Shown in pieces: positions 43,966 through 54,429 of a stretch of 64,000 bases of DNA (the stretch's first letter is position 1; each line of letters starts with the position of its first letter). The stretch comes from Hanleya hanleyi (taxonomy: Eukaryota; Mollusca; Polyplacophora; Lepidopleurida; Hanleyidae). The notes beneath the pieces were generated by a model. It saw only the letters and a program-made list of their open reading frames with translations, was not told the DNA's origin and did no database searches. Both the position numbers and the translations under genes were made by a program. Location of the stretch: positions 16,865 to 80,864 of the forward strand of contig JAVTVY010018772.1 of the NCBI GenBank assembly GCA_036873755.1, in the 5' to 3' direction.

Positions 43966-44625
43966 TACAACACATATAAGGGTAGTGGGAAGAGGTGCCG
44001 ACATACTGACTGCGTCACATGACTTCACAGAATAATCTTCTGGTTAACCTATCTAAAGCACATACCAAGAATCTAACGATTCGTGATATGTGTTGTATCT
44101 CAGGTACGCTTTTATTGTACCTGTTCATGTGGCAACTTGGATAATATGACCACACGGCCCCTAGCACCGGCATAAGCGGTATTAGATACAAATCTAGAGA
44201 GTTATGATGGAAATGCTCTGACAATTCGTATACTGGTAATTGGTGAGCTGTTTCGCTGTGACAACTCGTACATTGGAGATTGGTGAGCTGTATCGTCGTC
44301 AGATGTAAATGACGGCATTTAACACAAAAGACTAGTCTGTAAGGCCCGATGTCGACCCAGCATCAACTTCCCACAAATGCCAACATATATCAAAGACCAA
44401 AAGGTCTGTACAGGGGGCGGGCCTCGGGGACGAAACGTCCACCAGCAGAATCTCGCCATATACAGGTAAAAATTACAACACATATAAGGGTAGTGGGAAG
44501 AGGTGCCGACATACTAACTGCGTCACATGACTTCACAGAATAATCTTCTGGTTAACCTATCTAAAGCACATACCAAGAATCTAACGATTCGTGATATGTG
44601 TTGTATCTCAGGTACGCTTTTATTT
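43966..44625 (-). mobile_element. 660 bp composite element with near-identical 155 bp direct ends
   Basis: 43,966-44,120 and 44,470-44,624 agree except for about one base (CATACTGACTGCG versus CATACTAACTGCG). On the minus strand the unit resembles the composite repeats at 23-25 and 29 kb: GTGGGAAGTTGATGC, CGACATCGGGCCTTACAG and GAGGCCCGCCCC are shared words. One end holds a complete RNA motif; the other starts inside the motif's hairpin loop. The direct ends indicate a recent insertion with pseudo-LTR or LTR-like replication. No coding frame. Confidence 0.7.
44095..44189 (-). ncRNA. Structured RNA motif, third family (copy F)
   Basis: Minus strand: GTATCT/AGATAC, linker AATACCGCTTAT, GCCGGTGCTAGGGGCC, helix GTGTGG/CCACAT (differs from the PLE GTATGA/TCATAT at both strands), GAACA, hairpin GGTAC-AATAAAAGC-GTACC (differs at both strands from GTCAC/GTGAC). 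TCTCTAG upstream can pair with CTAGGGG using two G-U pairs. Confidence 0.7.
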
Positions 44626-44654
44626 CACACTCAAGTTTGTTTCACTCATATGGT

Positions 44655-44760
44655 GACAGTCAGTTTGGTTGGTGGAGGAAGCCGGAGTACCCGGAGAGAA
44701 CCACCGCCCTTCGGCAAGTAACTGACAAACTTTCACACATGGACCGTGTTAAGGCTATAA
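44655..44760 (+). repeat. Dispersed repeat of a type common in mollusc DNA
   Basis: GTTGGTGGAGGAAGCCGGAG, then TACCCGGAGAGAACCACCG and AACTGACAAACTTTC. From memory, this motif set recurs in many bivalve and gastropod genomes as a non-coding dispersed repeat; I cannot name the family. Short frames over it are shadows. Confidence 0.5.
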
Positions 44761-44793
44761 GCATCGCCAAAACCTGTCCTGTCACCTGAGTAA

Positions 44794-45627
44794 ATGTACG
44801 AGAGCGGCGGGCATCATTTGTTTGTGGTGCGACATGGAAATTTTGGGAAGGAGGCCTTCGTTCGGCATGTGGCAGAGTGCAGTCAAGCCCCCCGGACGAA
44901 GTTTAATGTTAAAGTGTCGAAAAGTACTGAAGTTACCGAGGCCAGCCCAGGAACTCCCTTAATGGATGAACGATACTCCCCTAAGGCATCATGCATGCCC
45001 ATACCACAGGCTGCCGAAAGTGCTCCCGCCGTTAAGCGTCCCATCACGAGGGCCGGTGCTGCCTCACCTGATGCCAGGCTTAGTGAAGTTGGGAGCCAAA
45101 CCTAGTGAGGATTACCTCCCCAATGTTTATTCTGATTCATCTGATGACGAAGATCGGATTGTAACATCAGTTCAGTCTTCCACCTCAACTTCTACCTCGA
45201 CTTCAATCTCTTTCCCTCTGTGTATCTCATCCTTGATCTCCATCTCCAGCACATCATCCGGGAACAACCCAGTCTGTTATTCTGCTGTTTGGCCATCGGG
45301 CTCATTTTCTGCTACCTCCACTTCTTCTCCTCACACATCGGTCTCTGCTTCTATCCCGATTCTTGCTCGGTGACAGCCAGCGGAGTGTCAACAACTGAAG
45401 CTGGAGCACGTCCAACTCCTTCCATGATGGCGGACGGTGACCATTCGTCAGTTTCGAATGAGAGTTTTGAAATCCCAACGGTAATCTCCCACAGGCACGA
45501 GGACTTCGTACACATTCATCATATAAGAACGACGACATATCCTGATGGTAGGAAGATGACAGATGAAGTCGTGAAAAATGCCCTCTGTGGTGAAGAGTGT
45601 CTTTTGTGCACGAAGCGCAGAAAGTAA
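44794..45627 (+). pseudogene. Unassigned frameshifted frame downstream of the gypsy-1 integrase
   Basis: First part (44,794-45,105): SGGHHLFVVRHGNFGKEAFV then RHVAEC, with a His/Cys-rich look, followed by a Pro/Ser-rich stretch. The middle continues in another frame (44,966-45,373) with VYSDSSDDEDRIVTS and a long Ser/Thr run. The end (45,420-45,627) returns to the first frame: RHEDFVHIHHIRTTTYPDGR and ALCGEECLLCTKRRK. It could be an extra ORF of gypsy-1 or a captured gene. I do not recognise it. The sequence 43,860-43,950 just upstream of the composite insertion may belong to it. Confidence 0.35.
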
Positions 45628-45792
45628 AATAATTGACTGAATACTAGTTGACTGTTTGTTGATTTGATGCCACACTTTGCCAGATCGTTCTCCTGAAATA
45701 GAGAATACATTGATAATAACTTTCTTTTGCGATATTTTCTGGTAGCTTTTTCAAGTTCTTGTTACTGTTAAACTATTACCACTGTTGAGATC

Positions 45793-45836
45793 CAGTTACT
45801 TTATTGAACGCGACGTTAAATCTTACTCTCTCTCTC
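45793..45836 (+). mobile_element. LINE tail remnant
   Basis: TTATTGAACGCGACGTTAAA then TCTTACTCTCTCTCTC, the last bases of the LINE family, with no body. The remaining 45,840-46,578 is AT-rich without recognisable features. Confidence 0.55.
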
Positions 45837-46578
45837 CAGTTACTTCTAGTTAAATATAATAAATTAAATTAAAATTGAATTAATTATAATATTAACTTAT
45901 GATTAATTTATTGATGAAATATGGATACGACTGATCCAATGGACATTGTGGACTACAATGCTTTGTGATTTATTAAGTAATTCGGAAGTAAAAGTGAAAT
46001 GAAACGACCATGAACTCAAATGAACTGAATTGACAGAACGGTGATGAACAGAACGAACAACAAAGAGACATATAAACTGTAAATTCTAATTCATTTTATT
46101 GTGTGATTACCTGTTGTCCCAAGTGAAATCTGTGATAAATTGCTGACAACCATCTGGTCTCAATTTGTTCTAAATAACACCAGGGTTGTAGATTCCGCAG
46201 ATCACTGGAATGATTTATTGTTCAAGGAATCATTGGCCATTCGCCGTAATTGTCCAGAGTTAAATACTGGGGTTAGAGCCTCTAAAGAACTTCAGTTATT
46301 TAGATAATGCCAGATGATCATTTCGACAAATGTGTGCTGTTACTGCCTTATTTGTTTTCCTAAACTGTTTATCTTAACTGTTAACCGTTTTCCTATGGTT
46401 GTGCTATTTGTCCGTAATCATTTATTGTTCTTTTAATCCTTAAGTCTATTGACCACCTACCTGTATCTAATACAACAACTGATTGCCCTGACACCCGTCA
46501 GGGAATGTTATTGTATTCTCTGTCTAGCCAATTACCCTTCCACTGTAACCGCTCAGCATGTTATCTTCTCAGCAACTG

Positions 46579-46618
<40 letters not shown>

Positions 46619-47176
46619 CTTTATTTAAACTGGGTGGCCCAATTAGCACGCAGGCTAGTCTTCCTTGGGGCCCAGGAAAGTGTTAATAAAATATTAGTAT
46701 ATATAGATATTAACAATAAAATATAATAATAAATTTAACATATAAGATCTAAGCAGCTGAAGCATATCACAAATAAGTCATATTGCACTATTTCACTCAT
46801 TCTCCATAAATATGATTAAGAATCTTTGGTCTAATTAAATTCATATATTACAAGCTATCAATTAAATGTATTACGTTTGCTTTTAAAAATTTTGACTTAA
46901 AACTGTAAACAGATAATGATGTTTTAATTTCATCTGGAATAATATTCCATAACTTCGCTCCAGAGTATTGAAAGCTTTTTCGAAATACTTCAAGCTTAGG
47001 TCGTGGTACGACCAAGTCTCCACGACTCCCCGCCCTAGTTCTGTTACTTGTCATAGGGCGAAACAAAGAGGACAGATACTCTGGAGTCATGCCATGGCTT
47101 ATTTTATACATTAAAACTGCCTTATGAAGCAGAACTCTATGTGGGATAGTAATCCATCCCAAATCACTAAACATAT
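46579..47176 (-). pseudogene. CR1/L2-like LINE 3' end with (ATT)n tail
   Basis: A different LINE family from the GA-tailed one. Minus-strand frame 47,174-46,848: LGWITIPHRVLLHKAVLMYK, ISHGMTPEYLSSLF, FRKSFQYSGAKLWNIIPDEI, SFKSKFLKA, the typical tail end of CR1/L2-group reverse transcriptases. A 3' UTR and AAATAAAGTATTTATT followed by ATT repeats (46,579-46,615) close it. 5'-truncated at about 47,176. Confidence 0.8.
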
Positions 47177-47229
47177 CCGCCGAAGCGGTCCTAGACGGGG
47201 CCTGTATCTATGTATGAAAATGCCACATT

Positions 47230-47285
47230 TCTCCTGATGACAAATACAACTTTGTCGAAATATTGAGACTGTCAATATGGGTTTG
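47230..47285 (+). ncRNA. Hammerhead-like core, probably degenerate
   Basis: CTGATGA (47,234-47,240), stem CAAA/TTTG, GAAA (47,257-47,260), then TATTG-AGACTGT-CAATA as a third stem. The arrangement fits a type I hammerhead, as described for PLEs, but the base after the third stem is G where A, C or U is needed, and the first stem is weak. Likely a relic of another PLE. Confidence 0.3.
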
Positions 47286-47358
47286 TTAACTTTATTTGGA
47301 GTGACTTTGCTTATGCATCTGGTGACATGCTGGTGCTTTTGTTCGGGAGAACCACTTT

Positions 47359-47371
47359 TAACAGGGGGTGG
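47359..47371 (+). promoter_or_regulatory. Gypsy-1 polypurine tract
   Basis: AACAGGGGGTGG lies directly before the TGTGACGG start of the 3' LTR, the expected plus-strand primer position. Confidence 0.6.
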
Positions 47372-48576
47372 TGTGACGGAAATTTATCTGAAATAATATT
47401 CTGATGAATAGGGCGATTTATCTGAGATAATATCTTCTTTCATCACAAGTAATTCTTGGTCAAGTATCAGCTATTCAGATATTAAGGAAAGTGCTGATGT
47501 GATCAGGTATTGTTTGTTATAGATCAGACACGATCAGCTGATATGTGTAAACAAACGGATCCATATTTAGACCATCGCGTGCACTGTTACGTTGCAGCAC
47601 GCGCTCTTTAATCTTGGCGTTCCGCCGACGTAGGAAGCTACAATTGTGACGAAGAATTTAGCTATAATTGCTCAGTAAATTGTTTATTAGGTAAAGAATA
47701 CATTTTCCATAAATTCCTGCAGGAAGTAGGAAGTACACACATAGTTTGGATGTTTCGTATTTATGGAGAAATGGATTTTTATAGTTGAGCCGGCTTTTCG
47801 TGTAAACCATTGCAGCGTATTCGTTTTACTGTGTCACAAAAAGTGCTCGAATAACTATTTGTAAATGATTTCATGACGAATCCAACTAAGGTTAGGAAGT
47901 ATAAGTTTTACGATTTAGTCATGAACTGTCAGCACATAAGATGTTCTGTTTGTTGAGATATGGGTTTTGGAAATTGGACAATATTTTCTGTCTTCGAGCT
48001 TCGAATAGCCGCCATATTTGTTTAGCCGGTGTTCGTTTGTCGTGATGGAAAATCGCGAATTAATCATATTTAGAGATATATTTCTCAAGACAACCTTGCA
48101 TTCATTGAAAATATAATTCTTTAGGCTTACCTTGCTAGCCAGATTGCTGCCTTAGAGGTAGTATTTTTTCCTTGGATCGGCATTTGTTTCCGCCGATGCG
48201 ATGTGAAAAATATGCCTAATGTTGCATGTAGTTCTGCTTACATATGTATCGCACAAGTTCGAGAGCGATAACTTTTCCATATTCGTCTATAAAGTATTCT
48301 TTTTGGAATATAATCATAACCCTGGAAAGTTCAGGATATAGGCTTTCGAATGATATCTGGTTCCGCCAAAGATTCATTGGAGCTTTTTGGCTCGGAATAG
48401 CATATACGTTTTGGTAAAGTGCGCTTTCAATTCAGCTTGCCGTTTGCATCAGTTGTCGAGAACACCACGTCTCCGCGTTTGCAGAATTGTAATTATTGAC
48501 CAATCAAAATTCGGCATTGTCGTTTAGCCGTAGAATTTTACGTCATTGGCTTGGCAACTAGTTAGCAACCCAGCAC

Positions 48577-48585
48577 TATAAAAGG
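48577..48585 (+). promoter_or_regulatory. TATA box of the gypsy-1 LTR
   Basis: TATAAAAGG preceded at about 75 bases by GACCAATCA (CCAAT box). Transcription would begin near 48,605-48,615. Confidence 0.55.
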
Positions 48586-48702
48586 CAGAAATTTAGCCAA
48601 TATGTAAGACGATCTCAGACACACGGGGGGTAAGGATCTATACCAGCCAGCCTATAACATTCAGACCAAAAGAACAGCCTACAGTCAAGTGTGAAGATTA
48701 CA

Positions 48703-49003
48703 GTTTAGGATTACATAATAGATGATTACATGTTAGATGATTACATGCTGAACAGTAAATGATTACATGTGCGATGATTACATGCAGAACAGTAAATGAT
48801 TACATGTCTCATGATTACATGCAATCATGGTTACGTCTCCTGCTTATATAGGGGAGCTTGGAACAGTGAAATTAGCCGTGTACTTCCTATTTCAAACATT
48901 ATTTGAGGAACCGAGTATATTTTCGCTATAATTGGGAAATACCATGTCGCCAGGAACTTGGAACAACAATATCTGATGATTACATCTATGATTACATCGA
49001 CAA
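48703..49003 (+). repeat. ATGATTACAT repeat cluster in the LTR
   Basis: ATGATTACATG or close variants occur about eight times between 48,703 and 48,835 and again near 48,975-49,000, with irregular spacing of 10-25 bases, some units joined by GAACAGTAA. It lies just downstream of the predicted start of transcription, so it would be in the RNA. Confidence 0.7.
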
Positions 49004-49730
49004 ACTTACCTGATTGAATTAACTTTAAATCTGATTCAAGAATAAACTGTGTTATGAATATTATTCAAATAGATATATCTTACTTGAAGTTGGTTCTTGT
49101 AGAACTCTTCAAATATGGAAACTGTGATGCCAAGAAGATTACACTATCCGAAATAACTGGTTACAAACTTGCATGCATTAGAAAGTATATAAGTAATCTT
49201 AGAACGATTACAAACGTCATCCATACAAAATAGGAATCACTAATGTTATCCAAAGATTAAGATATCACTGATGTCGACCATAAAGACCGCTTAAGACATC
49301 CAGTATCAGGAACGTCATCATCGATAGAGGTACAAGTATCCCATGGGAAGATTACAAGCATCAGCAGGCAGAAGATTATCAATAATTCACAGATATAGTC
49401 CTGATTTACAGAAGTCACAGACCTGTCATATAGTATAAATAATGAACTGACTCTATTATCTATAAAGATAACAGAAGTGAGATAGTAACAATTCCATGAT
49501 ACAACGAGAGAGTAGCAGCAAAGTCAGAGATACAAAATGAAAGAGCGAGAATCCGAATCCAGTTGGTAGCGGCGTTTCCGGAGTTAAAGAAAGAAAAGAA
49601 GCAAACGCTGAACTTAAATATTTTCCTATTTTTAATGAAAAATAGGTGACGGCAGCATTGAATATTAGTGGTTAAAGTGACTTGAAATATTTGACTGAGA
49701 GTACACCGTACGCTTTTAAAAACAGCTACA

Positions 49731-50104
49731 ATAATTTCAACATCATAATTTAAGCATGCATAACATACGCTATCTTCACCAGAGAGAATCGATCCATTCC
49801 ATTGATGCAGCCAAGGTAACAAGGTTGTCAAATCCAACTCACGGACAGGGATTCTCTCATTTAATTGCAAGTTATAAAATAGGGTGTCAGTTAATCACGT
49901 TTTCGTTGAGTCCGTCCATGAAACACAAGTAATATCCAAATAAATTTGACGATCCAAATTATGGCGGGGAAAAGGATTGAAAGATGAAAAATAAAGATGG
50001 GAATCGACAGAATATTTATCACCCGTCTTACAGGACGGGATGGCTCGTTTTACTAGCACATTGTAAATCTATCAGATGTACCTGTTTCATGTAATAGAAC
50101 GAGA
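49731..50104. other. Flank beyond gypsy-1; nothing recognised
   Basis: AT-rich sequence. ATAAT follows the LTR, but the partner target duplication cannot be seen because the 5' LTR is truncated. Confidence 0.4.
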
Positions 50105-50825
50105 GAGAGAGGGGGGGGGGAGAGAGAGAGGAGGTAGAGAGAGAATTAAAGTTTAATGTCGCGTTCAGCAGTATTTCAGGTTTTTAGCGACAATGAAACA
50201 AACATTCTACGCATTCCAACAAAACAAGTTAATAACCCAGCACTCCAGAATTAATCAACACAACACATTAAAAACATGTACATACATAAACATTCATACA
50301 ACAATTCACCGGTTCCTCTCAAATAACCTAAAATACAATCTTCTTTTACCCGACTAAAAGATCTTACAAAGTAGCGGCTTGATAAAAAGAATCTTGTACG
50401 ATCTTAAAATGTATACAGTCGATCAGAATATGTTACTGTGAGGTCTTCATGGCATGGAATACACCTTGGGGCTGGTTCTTTAGTTAAGTAAATAATCGTG
50501 AGTTAATCTTGTATGGCCGATTCTACATCGCCTGGTCATGGCTTGATGGAAACGTTTCCGTTTGCTTAGATGAGTATAGTCTATAGTTTTTTGAAACTGA
50601 AGAAGTTTGTTATTATCCACATCAACCCATAAAGATTGAAACAGCTTTCTCGTATAATCACAGATATACGTTTTCAAATGGCTATATGGGATTCCAACAG
50701 GATCAACCTCATTATCTAGGACTGGCTTAGCTTTTCATCAGCTTCAGTATTTCATTTGATGCCCCCATGACCAGACAACCAACATAACACAATATCAATC
50801 TGCTGATGAAATCTACGATCCAACA
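50105..50825 (-). mobile_element. LINE 3' part with GA/G-rich tail
   Basis: GA and G run, AATTAAAGTTTAATGTCGCG, 3' UTR, C-terminal coding region (minus strand 50,677-50,480: LFQSLWVDVDNNKL, RCRIGHTRLTHDYLL) and RNase H end (50,825-50,750). Frame broken. An older copy than the 30.8 kb one. Confidence 0.75.
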
Positions 50826-51139
50826 ACAACTGGATTCACACTTTAGCTCGGGCTTTAGTGAGTGGCTAAGGCAACACATAATCAGTTTGTATTTCGCCTT
50901 TGGATTTTCACAGGCCGTATAATTTATTACTTCAATAACCGCACCATATTCAACCAAAACTGAATAAATGTAGCATTTGTATTCGACATAAAACTGGCTA
51001 CAGAACTGTGCTCAGTTTTTCCTCAATTTGAAGTTATGAACATGTACATTGCTTAGGCCCCGCCACTTCTCAATTGCTTCGATTTTTTTTTCAAAACAAA
51101 ACGAACATCATTAATCAATTAAAGTGGCCTGGCTTATAC

Positions 51140-51500
51140 CTTTACAAACCTGTATAACGTCGCTTTCAGCAGTATTTCAGCTATATAGCGACGGTCAAGC
51201 AAAATTCTAAGTATTCTAGTTAATAACTTAGCCATCCAACACATTAAAACTTATGCAACAAGCGATCTCTCTCAAATAACCCAAGACGCAGTCCACTTTC
51301 ACCCGACTAAAAATATATTCTAAAGTAGCTGTTCAATAAAATGAATCTCTAAAAATCTTAAAATCTATACAGTCGATAAGAATATGTTTCACTGTGAGAT
51401 CTTCGTGGCATGGAATACGCCTTGGGACTGACTGTTTTTTTTTAGTAAATGTTCGTGAGCTAATCGTGTATGGCTGATTCTACCTCGCTTGATCATGACT
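51140..51500 (-). mobile_element. LINE 3' part
   Basis: AACGTCGCTTTCAGCAGTAT, TTTCAGCTATATAGCGACGG (tail hairpin), 3' UTR, then the zinc-motif region, truncated near the RCRIGH block. The 50,826-51,139 interval holds nothing I recognise. Confidence 0.7.
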
Positions 51501-51517
51501 ATGCTATTAGGACAGTA

Positions 51518-51690
51518 GGCAGAGCGAGGGGAAACTATTGGGATATTTCAATGAGGAGAATAAGGCGAAATAATTGGTGAAATTACCATGACATCAGATT
51601 ATATGTTATTCGGTGGATAGGCACAATGAGGGGAAATGTGATATTTCATTTCAGGAAAATAAAGAGAAATAGTGGGTGGAACAACTGATG
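51518..51690. repeat. Imperfect ~115 bp direct duplication
   Basis: AGGGGAAACTATTGGGATAT and AATAAGGCGAAATAATTGGT at the first copy correspond to AGGGGAAATGTGATATTTCA and AATAAAGAGAAATAGTGGGT at the second. Diverged; no coding frame. Confidence 0.4.
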
Positions 51691-51920
51691 TGTATTTGAA
51701 TATGCGTGGGAATACCGGGGTACAATTAGCACATGATCAAGAGAAATAGAGGAAAGACTGGAGGACCTGGTCAAGGTTAGATGATATGGATACAGATGTA
51801 ACGATATATCATGGGGAACAGATATGCATTACATATTCGTCATTGGTATGAGAGAGCTGGTGTAGGGTGGTGTCCGGGAACGGGTTGCACGGCATACTTC
51901 ATATGACAAGTTGTACTACG

Positions 51921-52401
51921 ATAGAGAGAGAGAGAATTAAGGTTTAACGTCGCGTTCTGCTATATTTCAGCTATATAGCGGCGATCAAACAAAAACAAGT
52001 CCACAACCCAGCAATCCAGAAATAATCAACACAAAAATTTGCCGCAAATCTATCTATCTTATCTTTCCGCAATACAGCGACGATCAAACAAGAGTAGCTG
52101 CTTGATAAAAAGAATCTCTTACAATCTTAATATCTATACAGTCGATCAGAATATGTTTTACTGTGAGATTTTTGTCGCATGGAATACATCTTGGGGCGTG
52201 AGTAGATCGGGTATGGCCGATTCTACATCGCCTGATCATGGCTTGATCGAAACGCTTCTGGCTACTCAGATGAATGTATCCTTCAGTTTTATTATACTCC
52301 TGAAGTTTGTTATCACCCACAGCATCCCAAAAAGATTGAGACAGTTTTCTCACATAAGCACAGATAGACGCTATATCGCTATATGGAATTCGAACAGGGA
52401 T
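51921..52401 (-). mobile_element. LINE 3' part (older of an adjacent pair)
   Basis: GA tail, AATTAAGGTTTAACGTCGCG, tail hairpin variant, a 3' UTR with a partial internal duplication of the tail hairpin (52,075-52,090), and coding sequence on the minus strand (FWDAVGDNKLQEY, RCRIGHTRSTH, HILIDC). Ends in the RNase H region at about 52,401. Confidence 0.75.
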
Positions 52402-52412
52402 CTCCAGAAGAA

Positions 52413-52869
52413 AGAGAGAGAGAGTTACGGTTTAATGTCGCGTTCAGCAATATTTCAGCTATATAGCGACGATCAAACAAAATTCTAAGTATTGAAGTTA
52501 ATAACTCAGTAAACTAATGCATTAAAAACATGTAAATACATTAAAATTTATACCACAAACCGATCTCTCTCAAATATTCTAAAATACAATCTTCTTTTAC
52601 TCGACTAAAAACATCTTCCAAAGTAGCTGCTCAATAAAAGTTATGTCTTACAATCTTAAAATGTATACAGTCGATAAGAATATGTTTTACCGTGAGATCT
52701 TCGTGGCATGGAATACACCTTGGGACTGGCTCTTTACTCAACAAATGCTCGTGAGTTAATCGTGTATGTCCGATTCTACATCGTCTAATCATGGCTTGAT
52801 CGAAACGTTTCTGGCTGTTCAGATGAGTACATCCTACATTTTTTTGAATTCGTGAAGTTTGTTATTATC
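52413..52869 (-). mobile_element. LINE 3' part with an 11 bp target duplication
   Basis: CTCCAGAAGAA lies at 52,402-52,412 and 52,870-52,880. Between are a GA tail, AGTTACGGTTTAATGTCGCG, the 3' UTR and the coding end, truncated at GAAGTTTGTTATTATC. A clean target-primed insertion. Confidence 0.85.
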
Positions 52870-52880
52870 CTCCAGAAGAA

Positions 52881-53754
52881 GGTAATTACACCGTACATAA
52901 TTCAAGTAACAAGAACTGCTACAGCTTGTAAACCTGTATTTAAATCAATAGGACTATGTAAAACACCCATTTTAACAGGTATTGAAGAGCCACCTGTAGC
53001 CGTTCCTTCCTCTTCCAAAGCATAGGAATGATCAGGTGTTTATTGTTGTAATTCAAATTTAGTTAATTCAAATTTAGTACTACGATGGAGGGTCCAATCA
53101 AGCCAGACGAGTATTTTTGGAATTATGGAGCCTCAACAGGCTGAATTTTCTAACATTAGTATCCAGACACCACATATTAGGATAAAAGTAAACAAAACAT
53201 TGATATCTGCCACAACAGGACCATTTATACACATTCATAGCCACTCCAAAGTGACGAAAAGGTTTGCGTGTCGTATTCAATGGTCGAGCGACGAAAGGTG
53301 CTTCTTAGGTTCGAGATTATACTTTTTTGATACCAATTTCATTCCAGTCTTTTAATGCTTTCAAGATGCTCCACAATAATATTTCCCAATTCCATCTAAA
53401 TCTCCCAGACCTAGTTGTGGCCCCTCGTGATACTCCAAAAAGCTAAATCGCTTCATTTATCTGATAAACTGCTTCCATTTAAAAAAGTATGGTGACCCCC
53501 AATTTTTATTTCACATTTCGCAAGCATTATATAAATTCAGTTTCATATTGAAAATTAAAGAAAGTTTGACTTTCGAATTTAAACATAAAAACGGACTCTC
53601 TTCCCCTACTAATCCAGTGATACAGGGTGTATATAATATAACGCAATATTTCGGAGAAATAGCATGTTCATCCTCTGTTTTTATTTCCCATTTTGCCTTG
53701 TCTTACCGCAACAAGTTATTGCTGAAAGTTTAAGCGCATTCTATCTTTTGAAAA
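52881..53754. other. No recognisable feature
   Basis: Short frames (53,125-53,355 and 53,548-53,733) have no motif. Duplicated AATTCAAATTTAGT near 53,055-53,075. Confidence 0.4.
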
Positions 53755-53990
53755 TGAGAGAAAGAATTAATATTTGACGTCGCGTTCAGCAATATTTCAG
53801 CTGTAAAGCGACGTTCAAACAAAGTACTCAAGCCAATAAGTTAGAAATCCAACACATTAAAACTTATGCAACAAACCGATTTCTCTCAAATAACCCAAGA
53901 CACAGTCCTCTCTCACCCGACTAAAAAGATCTTCCAAAGTAGTCGCTCGATAAAAAGAATCTTTTACAATCTTAAAATCTGTGCAGCCGA
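53755..53990 (-). mobile_element. LINE 3' end, short copy
   Basis: GAGAGAAAGAATTAATATTT, GACGTCGCGTTCAGCAATAT, 3' UTR, and the last coding residues TTLEDLFSRVREDCVLGYLR and EIGLLHKF on the minus strand. 5'-truncated at about 53,990. Confidence 0.8.
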
Positions 53991-54099
53991 TAACGTATTC
54001 CACCATCTTAACAGAAAGAGGAGTTTGTGTTTGATTAAATATGTGCATGTAGGTGTTGGGTTGTTTGGGCACGATTCACGTACTATGTAAACACTGTTA

Positions 54100-54425
54100 G
54101 AATGTTTGGGTCGGACAGACCCAATAATGTTGGGTCAATGGGCTTCCGACCCAAAAAATACTAGTCAGAAATTTTGGGTCAACTATTTTGACCCAACATT
54201 ATTAGGTCACCACTCTTTTGGGTCGCTCCCCGACCCAATCTTCTTGGGTTAAAATCTTGGTGATTAGCTTTGATCCTAATTGGTCAACTAGTTTGTTACT
54301 CCCACCACATATTTACACCGCTAGAATTATCTGGTCTCACCGACCACTTTTACCCGACTAGAAAAACACTAGTCGAAATTTCCTAGTCAAGATTGACGAC
54401 TAGTATTTTCTTAGTCACCACCTCT
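54100..54425. mobile_element. Palindrome-rich element, words TTGGGTC/GACCCAA and CTAGTC/GACTAG
   Basis: TTGGGTC (or TTGGGTT) at about 54,106, 54,130, 54,174, 54,219 and 54,244 alternates with GACCCAA at 54,117, 54,148, 54,190 and 54,232. The right third switches to GACTAG (54,356, 54,398) and CTAGTC (54,160, 54,369, 54,383). Non-coding. The same architecture as at 9.4, 14.7 and 20.1 kb with new words; possibly two elements joined. Confidence 0.65.
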
Positions 54426-54429
54426 AAAT

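Larger units (their letters stand above)
31488..49730 (+). mobile_element. Ty3/gypsy retrotransposon gypsy-1 with nested insertions
   Basis: Order: 5' LTR remnant, PBS, gag, protease, RT, RNase H, integrase (split in three), further sequence, polypurine tract, full 3' LTR. Insertions: PLE (-) 35,484-37,203; PLE (+) ~37,521-42,882, itself holding a 3.06 kb element; composite element 43,966-44,625; LINE 46,579-47,176. Integrase codons resume on the far side of each PLE. Frameshifts and stops make it inactive. Confidence 0.9.
47372..49730 (+). repeat. Gypsy-1 3' LTR, 2.36 kb
   Basis: Begins TGTGACGG after the polypurine tract and ends GCTACA, with its last ~255 bp repeated as the 5' LTR remnant. 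A CCAAT box (about 48,500), TATAAAAGG (about 48,578) and AATAAA (about 49,043) suggest U3 of ~1.2 kb, R of ~0.45 kb and U5 of ~0.67 kb. The length is large for Ty3/gypsy LTRs. Confidence 0.8.

Noticed and set aside
44095..44189. Cloverleaf-like fold of the RNA motif as a tRNA-derived SINE
   Set aside because: The last hairpin loop is AATAAAAGC with no B box, the outer helix is six pairs and the 5' linker is too long; only the branch topology is reminiscent of tRNA.
46579..46615. (TAA)n run as an independent microsatellite
   Set aside because: It sits exactly at the 3' end of the CR1-like LINE and is best read as that element's tail.
48703..48835. Regular short repeats resembling a CRISPR array
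   Set aside because: Word length is ~10 bases with irregular spacing inside an LTR of a eukaryotic retroelement; no cas genes and no repeat/spacer regularity.
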